Made by a program: the position numbers and the translations under genes
Shown here: in pieces, positions 26,303-34,947 of the stretch
How the letters are laid out: each line of letters opens with the position of its first letter
How positions within the stretch are numbered: the stretch's first letter is position 1
Assembly (NCBI RefSeq): GCF_009724685.1
Contig: NZ_WMEF01000002.1
Location: 558,001 to 622,000 of the forward strand
Length of the DNA: 64,000 nucleotides
Reading direction: 5' to 3'
From: Lysinibacillus cavernae
GTDB taxonomy: Bacteria; Bacillota; Bacilli; Bacillales_A; Planococcaceae
The notes under the pieces: model-generated
The model's input: only the letters and a program-made list of their open reading frames with translations
Told to the model about the DNA's origin: nothing
Databases searched by the model: none

Positions 26303-28189
26303 ATGCAGATAACAGATAACGATATTTTATATGCAGAAGGTCTATTACTAAAAGACGGTGAGTCATTTAATGATGAACGTAGAGAGATTATCAAAAGCTT
26401 AGAAACTGTGGACGTATTAGCAAGCCCAGGAAGTGGGAAAACGACTACATTATTAGCAAAGTTGGCAATATTAAATGCGAAACTACCATTAGAGAATAAT
26501 GAAGGGATTTGTGTTCTTACTCACACCAACACTGCGATTGATGAAGTGAAAAATAGATTAGGTGTGTATGGAGATAAACTTTTTAGATATCCAAATAACT
26601 GTAGCACTATACAGTCTTTTATCAATCAATTTTTAGCAATCCCGGCATATATATATTTCTATGGAAAAAGGCCACTCAGGATAGATGACGAAATATACAA
26701 TGAAGCTATCAGTAAAGAATTTTTTAACCATATACCTCGGAGATTACGATTTGGTATACAGAAACAACACATAGATATTACAAAAATTAGATTCAATTTA
26801 AACGATGCTACTTTGGTAAACAGCTTACATGGGAACCCCATTTATAAGAATCATGAGAGTGACAGCTATGTTGCTCTAAAAAAATTAAAAGAGAGTATTA
26901 TGGAAGACGGAATCCTTTGTTATGATGATGCATATTACTTATCTTTAAAATACCTTAGGATACATCCTAATCTTAAAGAGATATTTTCTAAACGTTTTCG
27001 CTATGTCTTTATTGATGAAATGCAAGACACGATGGAACATCAGATTTCTTTACTTAATTCAATTTTCGATGACACTGTTGTCATCCAGAGAATTGGAGAT
27101 CCAAATCAGGCAATATACGATGACCCCAACGCTACGGGACATTGGGATATAAACAAAGACTCAATTCTTCAAATATCAGATAGTAAGCGTTTTTCCCGTA
27201 AAATTGCCTCTGTTGTTCAAAATGTATGTATCAGCCCACAAAAATTGGTTGGAAACTCGTTAATTGAGGAAATAAAGCCTAGAATTCTGGTATTTAACGT
27301 AGATAACCAGAAAAATGTGTTCTTACACTTTTCAAGGTTAATCATCGAAAACAATCTGCATATCCGTGACAGTAATGTTTTCAAAGCCGTAGGATGGGTG
27401 GCAGAACATGAAAGTGAATTGGGGATAACTAGTTATTGGGATATGTATAAAAAAGAATATAAAAAGAAAATTGATTTTGACCATTTGAAAAGTTATTTGC
27501 TAAAAGTAACTAATGATGAAGGTATAAATCATGGCAGCAATTTCTATAGAAAAAGAATACTAAGAGGTCTTGTAAAAGCACTAAGAGAAATGAATGAAAA
27601 AAATAACAGAAAATATTTCACAGAAGAATCATTTTTAAGGTATCTTCAAGAGAACAATGAAGAAGTTTATGATAAATTATTATTAAACCTATCAAAATGG
27701 TGTCTAAAAATCCAAAACGATGAAGAAATATTGAGCGAAGTAACTTCTTTCATCACAGTTGAAATTAAAGAGATTTTTAATTGGAGCGATATTTCTAAAT
27801 TAAATACCTTTTTCCAAGCAAAGTATGAAGATGTAATGGAAGATCATCAGATAAAGACGAACGTATTTACTTTTTCGGAGAATGAAAAAGATTTCAACAT
27901 AGAGATCTCTTCTATTCATGGTGTCAAAGGTGAGACGCATACAGCCACACTTTATTTAGAAACCTTCTTCTATGATTATGATATTAAACGAATAATAGAG
28001 TATTTGAAAGGGCAACACTCTAAAACTACCGCTAAAAGAAAACTGCAAAACCTGAAGATGACTTACGTCGGAATAACACGCCCTTCTCATTTACTTTGTG
28101 TCGCAATTAGAGAAGAGACTATAGATGGACACGAAGATGAATTGAAGACTGCGGGTTGGGAAATTGAATATGTCGATAAGGTAAAATGA
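26303..28189 (+). CDS. gajB: UvrD/Rep-like superfamily 1 helicase (GajB-like)
   Basis: 628 residues. Motif I is ASPGSGKTTT (Lys46). Motif II is FIDEMQD (D238/E239), followed by QRIGDPNQAIYDD (motif III). The C-terminal helicase motifs are ISSIHGVKGETH and MTYVGITRPSHLL. It is translated directly after the OLD nuclease gene, the Gabija arrangement. It is longer than the described GajB (about 500 residues, from memory), with extra sequence in the middle (about 340-500). Confidence 0.85.
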   Translation: MQITDNDILYAEGLLLKDGESFNDERREIIKSLETVDVLASPGSGKTTTLLAKLAILNAKLPLENNEGICVLTHTNTAIDEVKNRLGVYGDKLFRYPNNCSTIQSFINQFLAIPAYIYFYGKRPLRIDDEIYNEAISKEFFNHIPRRLRFGIQKQHIDITKIRFNLNDATLVNSLHGNPIYKNHESDSYVALKKLKESIMEDGILCYDDAYYLSLKYLRIHPNLKEIFSKRFRYVFIDEMQDTMEHQISLLNSIFDDTVVIQRIGDPNQAIYDDPNATGHWDINKDSILQISDSKRFSRKIASVVQNVCISPQKLVGNSLIEEIKPRILVFNVDNQKNVFLHFSRLIIENNLHIRDSNVFKAVGWVAEHESELGITSYWDMYKKEYKKKIDFDHLKSYLLKVTNDEGINHGSNFYRKRILRGLVKALREMNEKNNRKYFTEESFLRYLQENNEEVYDKLLLNLSKWCLKIQNDEEILSEVTSFITVEIKEIFNWSDISKLNTFFQAKYEDVMEDHQIKTNVFTFSENEKDFNIEISSIHGVKGETHTATLYLETFFYDYDIKRIIEYLKGQHSKTTAKRKLQNLKMTYVGITRPSHLLCVAIREETIDGHEDELKTAGWEIEYVDKVK

Positions 28190-28507
28190 CTATAAAATTC
28201 AATCAGTTTTAAATAAAGTAATATTTATTTACTTATATGTACATAATTATATTTTTTATCCCTTTTGTTGATACGAAGGGGTTTTTGTATATTGTGAATT
28301 GTACTCCAAATTAGTGAATTATAATAGAATAATAAATATCGAGGGCTTATCCGATGAAGCATTATTGCTAAGTATGTGATGGGTGTAATGGAAGTAGAAT
28401 TGAAGCCGAGCGATTTTGCGACGGTGCATTATTAGATTTTTTTAAAAGTGGCTACATATTGAAGTGGCTTGAAAGATTAAACAGTATTGAGTATAGGAGG
28501 TTCGACT
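28190..28507. other. Junction between Gabija-like and PD-(D/E)XK cargo
   Basis: It holds a weak hairpin with T-run (about 28,260-28,288) after gajB. A stretch around 28,350-28,440 contains a 15-codon scrap (28,388-28,435). Base composition becomes visibly richer in G and C from about 28,380 onward, so this is probably where two separately acquired cargo pieces were joined. Confidence 0.4.
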
Positions 28508-29500
28508 ATGGATATAAACAAAATGAAAACTCTGTCGTATGATGAGCTGCGTGCTTTATATAAGATCTTCCTACAAAGCCAGGACATTTCAAGAGCTACC
28601 ATCAATACAGCTTATGTGGATACTTTCTATCTCTGGAGGAAAGGGAGTCAGGAGCTGTTTTGGAATGCAGTGAACGCTACTGATTTTGAGAATGAAGCAA
28701 AGGGCGCATTAATAAAGTCTCTTTCTAAAAACTCGACCGGTAATGTTAATTCACTTGTTAATGGATACTTGTCTCATCTAAGAAGGTTCCGTTTATTTTT
28801 AGCTTCTAGTGGAACTGCCGAGCCAGCTAAGCCTAAGCAGGAAAAGGCTGCTATGAGTTCATATACTCGTAAGAAGAAAATGGACATTGATGTTCCTTAT
28901 CCATCAATCGAGCAGGTTGAGTTTTATCTTGTAAAGTGGGATGGCCTTAAGAACTACCACCTGCAGGAGGATGCGCTTAATAAACTGTTCTTTGAGCTGT
29001 GTCCTAAGAATACAGATGTTACCGATATTCTTTTGAAGGCATCAGTGCTTAATGACTTTTATAGTACGAACATTTTCTCAATCTATCCAGTGGCTAAGCA
29101 CATATGTGTCCTAGATATTGATACGAGACTTAAAGCCGGTGATATTACCCTGGTTGGAGATATCCAGTATGTAACTATCGGTGAGACAGAAAAGAATTTT
29201 TACTCATTTGCCTCAAAGTATTGTAGCCATCACAATCCGCTCGATTATCCAATTTATGACAGCTATGTCGATGAGGTGCTTCGCTATTTTAGAGATCGTG
29301 ATAGTTTCTCAGATTTCCCAGATAGCGATTTGAAGGATTATGTAAAATTCAAAGGCATACTAATTGATTTTCGTGCCTTCTATGGCTTGGATAAATATAA
29401 CCTGAAACAAATCGACCAATATGTTTGGTTGCTTGGGAAGAATTACTTCCCGAAGAAATACGGAAAGAAAGAGCGTAATGGAGGTGTTTCAGTTGGCTGA
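28508..29500 (+). CDS. Unknown cargo protein, possible DNA-glycosylase-like C-terminal part
   Basis: 330 residues from ATG 28,508, with AGGAGG 7 bases upstream (the in-frame TTG at 28,487 is before the ribosome-binding site). The N-terminal ~100 residues are helical, followed by a polar linker with KRKKK-like basic residues (about 110-125). The C-terminal half contains FYSFASKYCSHHNPLDYPI and YDSYVDEVLRYF, which from memory resembles proteins annotated as 8-oxoguanine-glycosylase (OGG)-fold. The helix-hairpin-helix Lys/Asp pair is not obvious, so this stays tentative. Codon use is richer in G/C-ending codons than in neighbouring cargo. It overlaps the next gene, a PD-(D/E)XK protein, so they probably act together. 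Confidence 0.6.
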   Translation: MDINKMKTLSYDELRALYKIFLQSQDISRATINTAYVDTFYLWRKGSQELFWNAVNATDFENEAKGALIKSLSKNSTGNVNSLVNGYLSHLRRFRLFLASSGTAEPAKPKQEKAAMSSYTRKKKMDIDVPYPSIEQVEFYLVKWDGLKNYHLQEDALNKLFFELCPKNTDVTDILLKASVLNDFYSTNIFSIYPVAKHICVLDIDTRLKAGDITLVGDIQYVTIGETEKNFYSFASKYCSHHNPLDYPIYDSYVDEVLRYFRDRDSFSDFPDSDLKDYVKFKGILIDFRAFYGLDKYNLKQIDQYVWLLGKNYFPKKYGKKERNGGVSVG

Positions 29501-30680
29501 TAATAATAAATACAGTGAAGATGAGCAGGCACTAAAAGACTTCCTACTGGATATAGATTGCTTAGATCCACTGGCAGACTGGACAAGCAAATTCAATCTG
29601 TTTGACATTCTTAAAATTACACGGACTGAAATCCGCCACAGCAATATGCTTTCATGGCTCCTCAATCCCAATGAAAATCACGGACTTAGTGATAGTGTTA
29701 TCAGGGGTTTCATCCAATATGTGGTCACTTCATTTAGTGAGGATGTGGACGTGTTCGATACGTTGTTGATGGATTGCCACGATTTCATGATTCAACGTGA
29801 ATGGAGGCATATAGATATCTTGGCTGTATCTGCTGAAGAGAAGTTTGTTCTCTGTTTCGAGAATAAAATCGATTCAGGGGAGCATGATAATCAGCTTAGA
29901 AGATACCGTTACAGCATTGACGAGACTTACCCTGATTACAAGAAGATGTACATATTCCTTTCACCGGATGGCTCTGAATCAAGTGAGCCGGAGTATTGGT
30001 GCTCTATGGGATACCAAGATGTGCTGGACATCGTTGAAAATGCTCGTAGAAAAGTTAAGTTGCTTCCAGATGCAGAATTGTTGATAGATAATTACGTTGA
30101 AACAATTAGGAGGGATATTGTGGGTGACGAAAGATTAGCACAGATTTGTGCAGATATATACGCAAAACATCAGAAAGCCCTTGATTTGATATTTGAAAAC
30201 AAACCGGACCGTGCATCCGACGTTGCTGAGATTTTTAGGCAGTGGGCCACGGAAATGACAGAAAAAGGAGAGCTCGTAGTTGTGCTTGATAAGTGCGCCA
30301 AGACTTATACAAGATTTAAGACAAAGGGCATGTCGGAACTCATCCCTGATGCAGAAGAAGCACAAAGTGGATGGAAAACAAAGAATCATTACTTCTATGA
30401 GCTTTATAACAATGGCGGTAATGAATTCTTTATTCAGCTTGTTTTTAGCTCTAAAAACATTCCGGATAGTTTGAAGGATATGTGTGAGCGCATTAATGTG
30501 TATTATCCTTCCAGGCAGCAGAAAGCGAACTGGCAGTGGCGTACTCCGTTTACTACTAAACGTTCGAAGATTGAGGAGGAAGTCTCGAAAGAGAAAATCT
30601 ATGAGCAGCTTAATAAAAAGTTAAATGTAATAAAAGCATTTGAACAGAAACTCAAAGGCCAATTGGAACAAGGGAACTAG
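29493..30680 (+). CDS. PD-(D/E)XK nuclease-superfamily protein
   Basis: About 396 residues from TTG 29,493 (GGAGG at 29,480-29,484). ATG 29,478 in the same frame is an alternative, but it lies in the ribosome-binding site. The nuclease core is visible: TEIRHSNMLSWLLNP near the N-terminus, then REWRHIDILAV (Asp) and FVLCFENKIDSGEHDNQLRRY (Glu-Asn-Lys). These are the signatures of the PDDEXK_4-type family, which is common in defence islands. The C-terminal third is charged and helical. Its start overlaps the stop of the preceding gene, and it is followed 1 base later by a broken third gene, so the three form an operon of foreign base composition. Confidence 0.8.
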   Translation: MADNNKYSEDEQALKDFLLDIDCLDPLADWTSKFNLFDILKITRTEIRHSNMLSWLLNPNENHGLSDSVIRGFIQYVVTSFSEDVDVFDTLLMDCHDFMIQREWRHIDILAVSAEEKFVLCFENKIDSGEHDNQLRRYRYSIDETYPDYKKMYIFLSPDGSESSEPEYWCSMGYQDVLDIVENARRKVKLLPDAELLIDNYVETIRRDIVGDERLAQICADIYAKHQKALDLIFENKPDRASDVAEIFRQWATEMTEKGELVVVLDKCAKTYTRFKTKGMSELIPDAEEAQSGWKTKNHYFYELYNNGGNEFFIQLVFSSKNIPDSLKDMCERINVYYPSRQQKANWQWRTPFTTKRSKIEEEVSKEKIYEQLNKKLNVIKAFEQKLKGQLEQGN

Positions 30681-30681
30681 C

Positions 30682-31227
30682 ATGTATCGAATAGAGTATT
30701 GCTTTGATTCCTAGGATTACGAATGCAGTTTCAGTGGAGAAACCTTTCGTGTTACCGGAAGTATCCATGAGTCCCCGTTAGGAGCTTATAAGACTAGAAA
30801 AAGAAGGCCTCAAAGTACCCAAATTACTGCTACTAGAGATACTGTTTCAGGAATGGTTTCACAAGAGCTTGATGAAGCATATGAAAAGTATGAGCACGAT
30901 ATGACTAGCGAAGAAGCACAACGTGAACTTATGGATATATTTTTTCTGTCGGTTATGCTCATTGCTAAAATACGAAAGTTATCTAATGCTCGAATAATAA
31001 AGGATGGCGGCGCACCGGGAGAATGTATAGAAGGGCAAGATATAATACAAAAACTTTCAGCGCCTAAATATGTAGCTAGCATTAATCAGATACTGGAAAA
31101 CAATCCGTTGTTGCTGGAAGAAAAATCAGCTACTCTGTCAGAAATATTAGGGCGTAGCATTGTTTTGAATTGTCAGTACGTACCTATTGAAAGCAACCAA
31201 TTCAGAGAAAAACTAATGGTTTTATAA
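30682..31227 (+). pseudogene. Third gene of the PD-(D/E)XK operon, with an in-frame stop
   Basis: ATG 30,682 follows AAGGG and opens MYRIEYCFDS. It meets TAG at 30,712-30,714, then continues in the same frame (DYECSFSGETFRV...) to TAA at 31,227, about 180 codons in all. Protein-like sequence on both sides of the TAG shows one gene with a nonsense mutation, or a sequencing error. The remaining open part from ATG 30,853 gives 124 residues with a helical EELDEAYEKYEHD-like region. I do not recognise the family. Confidence 0.65.
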
Positions 31228-31565
31228 AGCGAATTTATGTAGGAACAATCTACCATCGAGAGCAAAATACCATAACTTTGTTCCACAAACTTCCGAGTCC
31301 ATACTAATCCAGAGACTCAAGAAAGTAAATCCCAATAGTCCCCCCAATTTAAAATATGAATATCTTGTAACTCATTTTCCGGAATAGACGTAAGGTTCAT
31401 GGAGTTATTCAACAATCGGGCGCGTTTATTTAGGAACGCGTCTTTTTCATTTAAGGGGTCATTTTGTTGAATAACTCTATTATGTAAAATATTACCTATT
31501 AAGGTTTAAAAAGGTTATACTTCAATTAACAGATTTGCTAAATACTATAGATTAGGTGATGTGAA
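31228..31565. other. Short gap holding a MITE-like repeat
   Basis: Nothing coding. The foreign operon ends, and a complete copy of the dispersed palindromic repeat lies at 31,402-31,477, followed by an AT-rich promoter-like stretch before the next small gene. Confidence 0.5.
31402..31477. repeat. Dispersed palindromic repeat (MITE-like), best-preserved copy
   Basis: 76 bases with perfect 14-base inverted ends (GAGTTATTCAACAA at 31,402-31,415 and its complement at 31,464-31,477). Inside lie CGGGCGCG, an inner CGCGT...ACGCG pairing and GGGGTCA. It has no coding capacity. Related full or half copies are at 8888, 9605, 10,676, 31,856, 35,249, and on the other strand at 36,712 and 38,158. Confidence 0.8.
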
Positions 31566-31889
31566 ATGATACAGTTTTTATTTGTTATTTTAATATGGAT
31601 TATACTTGTTATAAATGCATATTTTAAAATGGCTAAGGAAGAACAACAGACATTAAAAATTGAGCTTAAAGAACCTTTTGTACTTTTTAGTGTGGGATTA
31701 CTAGTCATAGGGTTTTTGTTATCATCTTCGGGAATTATTCTAGCGATTAGATTGATTCAGTATATTGGTGTAACTATGATATTTATTAGCTTATGGGCTT
31801 TTAGTTACTTATATTTAATAAAAAATCATTTTAAAACACCGCTTAGGTTGCGTTTTTTTATTCAACTAACGGGCCATTTTGTGGAATAA
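31566..31889 (+). CDS. Small membrane protein whose end lies in a repeat
   Basis: 107 residues with three hydrophobic segments (about 2-20, 35-60, 65-85) and charged loops. GGTGAT precedes the start. The last codons (RFFIQLTGHFVE-stop) are written by a copy of the dispersed repeat (31,856-31,893). An insertion or recombination therefore gave the gene a new C-terminus. Function unknown; it could be an immunity or accessory membrane protein. Confidence 0.55.
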   Translation: MIQFLFVILIWIILVINAYFKMAKEEQQTLKIELKEPFVLFSVGLLVIGFLLSSSGIILAIRLIQYIGVTMIFISLWAFSYLYLIKNHFKTPLRLRFFIQLTGHFVE

Positions 31890-31893
31890 CACT
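31856..31893. repeat. Half copy of the dispersed repeat
   Basis: TTTTATTCAACTAACGGGCC and GTGGAATAACACTCT are the right half of the family seen at 31,402-31,477. It overlaps the 3' end of the small membrane-protein gene. Confidence 0.6.
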
Positions 31894-32418
31894 CTATAAA
31901 AATTATTTGGATATTTGTGCTAAAATTTAAGTGAAATTGTGAAGAAATATACTTAAACTACCAAGGAACGTAATTTTCTTCATTCTCTGTGGTGAATCTA
32001 TATTTTTTAATTCATGGGATGGCTAAGAGACAAGTTAATTAGAAAAAGGGATAAATGTAATTTAAGTGTTAAGATTAAATTATCTATACACTAAGAGATT
32101 GGAGAGATTCACAAATGGAACAAAAAGAATGTCCTTAATGTAATAACAGGCAAATCGAAAAGGGTATTATTCGTTAAGGGAATGCAGTAGTTCATATGTT
32201 TTCCTACAATAATTCAAGAAGTCTATCATCACCAATATCCTCACATTACTGCTCGAATTGTGGGTAACTGTTAGGTCTATATGTTGAAAATCCTAAGAAT
32301 CTTGAAAAGTGATATTTAACTAACTGTCTCATTTCTTTAATTAGGGAGAAATAGATAAAAATCTGAAAGGGTACTTTGGAAGAACCCTATTGATTAAATT
32401 AATATGAGGTGTGCATAA
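31890..32418. other. Gap with a promoter-like module and a broken zinc-ribbon gene
   Basis: 31,917-31,972 resembles 9,700-9,755 upstream of the immunity-like gene (TGCTAAA, GAAATTGTGAA, TACTTAAA in the same order). The pseudogene at 32,115-32,312 follows. Nothing else is recognised. Confidence 0.45.
32115..32312 (+). pseudogene. Zinc-ribbon small protein gene with three in-frame TAA codons
   Basis: Starting at ATG 32,115 (TTGGAGAG upstream), the frame reads MEQKECP-stop-CNNRQIEKG...HYCSNCG-stop-LLGLYVENPKNLEK-stop. The two Cys pairs, CPxC and CSNCG, outline a zinc ribbon of about 65 residues. TAA occurs at 32,136, 32,175 and 32,265. Each sits where lysine (AAA) would fit, for example CPKC. 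The gene is dead unless the stops are read through. Confidence 0.6.
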
Positions 32419-33867
32419 GTGAGTGATATATTTAATGAAAATACAAAATTGTTGCTTGAAATGAGTGTGGCTGATGGCAAATATGATTTCACATCGTCTA
32501 TTTTCGGAGCACTAAATCAAGCAGAACTGGAAATACATAATTTAGATGAAACAATTGAATCAATTAACGGCTTAAAGCCTAATTGTGATAAATTGGATTA
32601 TATATTAGCTGCAAGTTCGGGTGCGTTGTGTGGGATCATTGATATTTTCTTAGTCGGTAAGCCAGGAGAATCCCCTCTTGGAGATATTACTGATAAATGG
32701 TTTGCTAATCGAACAACTAATTTTGCAAAACTGTGTGGATGGAAAGATAAAGGAGAGAACTCTTTGTCTTCAGCAATCCGATTTCTTGAAAACAAGTTTA
32801 AAATTCCTTATGACCAGCGTGGAGCTGGAGACGCGGCAAGTTTTGTTTTCGATTTGAATCCGACAAATCATCATGTTAAATCACTCGCACATAATCCTAG
32901 TTTGCTTGGTTTGTTCTTTTCAATATTAGACCAGTTTACTAATTTTTCACATTTTATTTCTAATGGTGAACTTATATCTTTAGCTGATGCAGATGGGAAA
33001 TTCGAGTTAAGAGGAAGCAACGTACCAAGTAAATTATTCTGTGCATTCGCTAATTGGTTTGGTCATTTAATATCTGATATATCAGGCTCATCAGGTAGCA
33101 AGGGACGTGGAATGGGAATTCCTTCACCTTTATGGACATGGACAAATGATATTATTACATTAAAAAGCAAATTGAATATTCCTGTGTCACAGCTCGATAA
33201 GTCAATAAACGAGCTGGCTATAAATATATTTAAAGAGGGATATGATGCTCGATTCCAGTCGGCTCAAGCCATTCCGGTTTTTATAAATGAGATGCTAGTT
33301 CGACTTGTTTATGCAATCAGAAGACTTATCAAATATTTTGCTGAAACCGATAAAGAAACTCGTTCGTTTTCGCTTATGTGGAAAAAGTGTGAGCCTTTTT
33401 CAAATCCAACTGTTAAAAGAATGTTGACTGTAGCACATGGGACGTTTTGTATTGTAGATATTAGTGATGCTTCTGTTCGTGGTTTTGTAACTGGTGGAGG
33501 ATCTTTTAATCCGATTGAGTTCTTCTTGCGTTTTAACATCGTAGGGGTTGGACGATTTACTATTTCTTTATATGGTGAATTTAAGCGTGAAATGGGTATA
33601 CAAAAGGCAGAAAGAGCAATAATCTTTGCTAGAAAAGAAAAATTAGTTGTAGAAAATTATATTGAAGGGCTCAAATTATTATCGGAGTTATATGAAGATA
33701 AAAATCTTTTGAATTTTATAACTGATTTCAAGAATAGTGATATGTGTATACAAGCCTTTGAAAAATCTGTTTTGTTAGCTACAAAGAGAAATGTGCCAAA
33801 TCAAAAAATTTTAAAAAATAAGAGCGAAATAGATTCTTATTTTTTAGGAGGAAAAAAAGGTGAGTAA
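32419..33867 (+). CDS. Unrecognised protein, first gene of a two-gene membrane module
   Basis: 482 residues, start GTG 32,419 with GAGGTG 8 bases upstream. Mostly soluble; one hydrophobic stretch (about 56-75, LAASSGALCGIIDIFLVG) may be buried or membrane-associated. Conserved-looking features include a GSSGSKGRGMGIPSPLWTW loop at about 225-245, an NPTNHH sequence near 145 and a RFNIVGVGRF segment near 375. I know no family for it. It overlaps the next gene by 8 bases, so the two are co-translated. The pair is the last complete cargo before the right transposon end, beside other defence sets. Confidence 0.7.
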   Translation: MSDIFNENTKLLLEMSVADGKYDFTSSIFGALNQAELEIHNLDETIESINGLKPNCDKLDYILAASSGALCGIIDIFLVGKPGESPLGDITDKWFANRTTNFAKLCGWKDKGENSLSSAIRFLENKFKIPYDQRGAGDAASFVFDLNPTNHHVKSLAHNPSLLGLFFSILDQFTNFSHFISNGELISLADADGKFELRGSNVPSKLFCAFANWFGHLISDISGSSGSKGRGMGIPSPLWTWTNDIITLKSKLNIPVSQLDKSINELAINIFKEGYDARFQSAQAIPVFINEMLVRLVYAIRRLIKYFAETDKETRSFSLMWKKCEPFSNPTVKRMLTVAHGTFCIVDISDASVRGFVTGGGSFNPIEFFLRFNIVGVGRFTISLYGEFKREMGIQKAERAIIFARKEKLVVENYIEGLKLLSELYEDKNLLNFITDFKNSDMCIQAFEKSVLLATKRNVPNQKILKNKSEIDSYFLGGKKGE

Positions 33868-34936
33868 GAAGAAATCGAATCTACAAATTGCTCAAGAACA
33901 AGCAGAATCTACCATTAAAAAGACAAATGATAAAATAGAGGAACTTGGGAAAAACACTTACAATCTTTATACTGCATTAAACGATATTCAGGAGTTATTT
34001 GATAAAATTAGAAACGTGCCAAGCGAAAAGCGTTTGGAATATAATCAACTAAAAGGTGTTCGTTTAAATTGGAAACATCAGGTTGAAAAAATCGAGTCAG
34101 ATTATAAAAATGCTGTTGCAAAAAATGCTGGAAAAGGTGTGGTTGGTGTTGGCGCAGGAGTTGCAGTAGCAGCTATTGGTCCAACTGCAGCAATGGGTAT
34201 AGCTACAACTTTCGGTGTTGCATCAACCGGTACGGCAATTTCCGCTTTAAGTGGTGCCGCTGCCACTAATGCTGCATTAGCATGGTTGGGTGGTGGAGCA
34301 CTTGCTGCAGGCGGTGGCGGTATGGCGGCCGGAAACGCCTTCTTGGCTCTTGCTGGACCTATCGGTTGGGCAATCGCAGGTGTTGCACTTTTGGGTAGTG
34401 GAATTCTCTTTTGGAAGACTAAAAGTGATCAGAATCGACTTGAAAACATTTTCACCTTGATTTGCAAGCGAGATATAAAATCCTATGAGCTTGCCATAGT
34501 TGAACTTAATGAACGCATATCTCGTATAAAAGAAGAAAGTGTTAAACTTTATAATGCAATTGAAAAAATTGAATCGTTTGGTTCGGATTATCATCAAATG
34601 GCCCAAGCTCAGCAATACGAATTAGGAGCTTATGTAAATTTGATGTCGGCATCAACTCAATTGCTTGTAAACCCGATATTAGGATTGCAACCAAAGTACA
34701 ATGAAGAAGATTTCAGCAAATTTATTTCTGATGGCAACAGAAAAGATATTAATAAAGATCTAATAATCGCATTGTCAAACCTTTTATATAAAATTGAATT
34801 GGATAATAAAGATAAACAGCTTTTGTGGAAGTCTTTTAAAAAGAACAAGGAATTTTTAGCATCTATGGATATTTCGAAGAAAGAGTTTGATTATATAATT
34901 CTCGATATAGTTTCCGAGGCTCTTGACTTTAAATAA
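33860..34936 (+). CDS. Coiled-coil protein with a glycine-rich membrane hairpin
   Basis: 358 residues. Residues 1 to about 90 are helical and heptad-like (EQAESTIKKTNDKIEELGK). About 95-190 is a long hydrophobic Gly/Ala-rich stretch (VVGVGAGVAVAAIGPTAAMG, ... GGGALAAGGGG) able to cross a membrane two or three times. About 195-255 is a second coiled coil (ELNERISRIKEESVKLYNAI). This coil-hydrophobic head-coil layout resembles alpha-helical pore formers and glycine-zipper membrane effectors in outline. No motif proves it. The start overlaps the upstream 482-residue gene by 8 bases, so a sensor-effector pair is a fair inference. Confidence 0.7.
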   Translation: MSKKKSNLQIAQEQAESTIKKTNDKIEELGKNTYNLYTALNDIQELFDKIRNVPSEKRLEYNQLKGVRLNWKHQVEKIESDYKNAVAKNAGKGVVGVGAGVAVAAIGPTAAMGIATTFGVASTGTAISALSGAAATNAALAWLGGGALAAGGGGMAAGNAFLALAGPIGWAIAGVALLGSGILFWKTKSDQNRLENIFTLICKRDIKSYELAIVELNERISRIKEESVKLYNAIEKIESFGSDYHQMAQAQQYELGAYVNLMSASTQLLVNPILGLQPKYNEEDFSKFISDGNRKDINKDLIIALSNLLYKIELDNKDKQLLWKSFKKNKEFLASMDISKKEFDYIILDIVSEALDFK

Positions 34937-34947
34937 ATTAGAATTGA

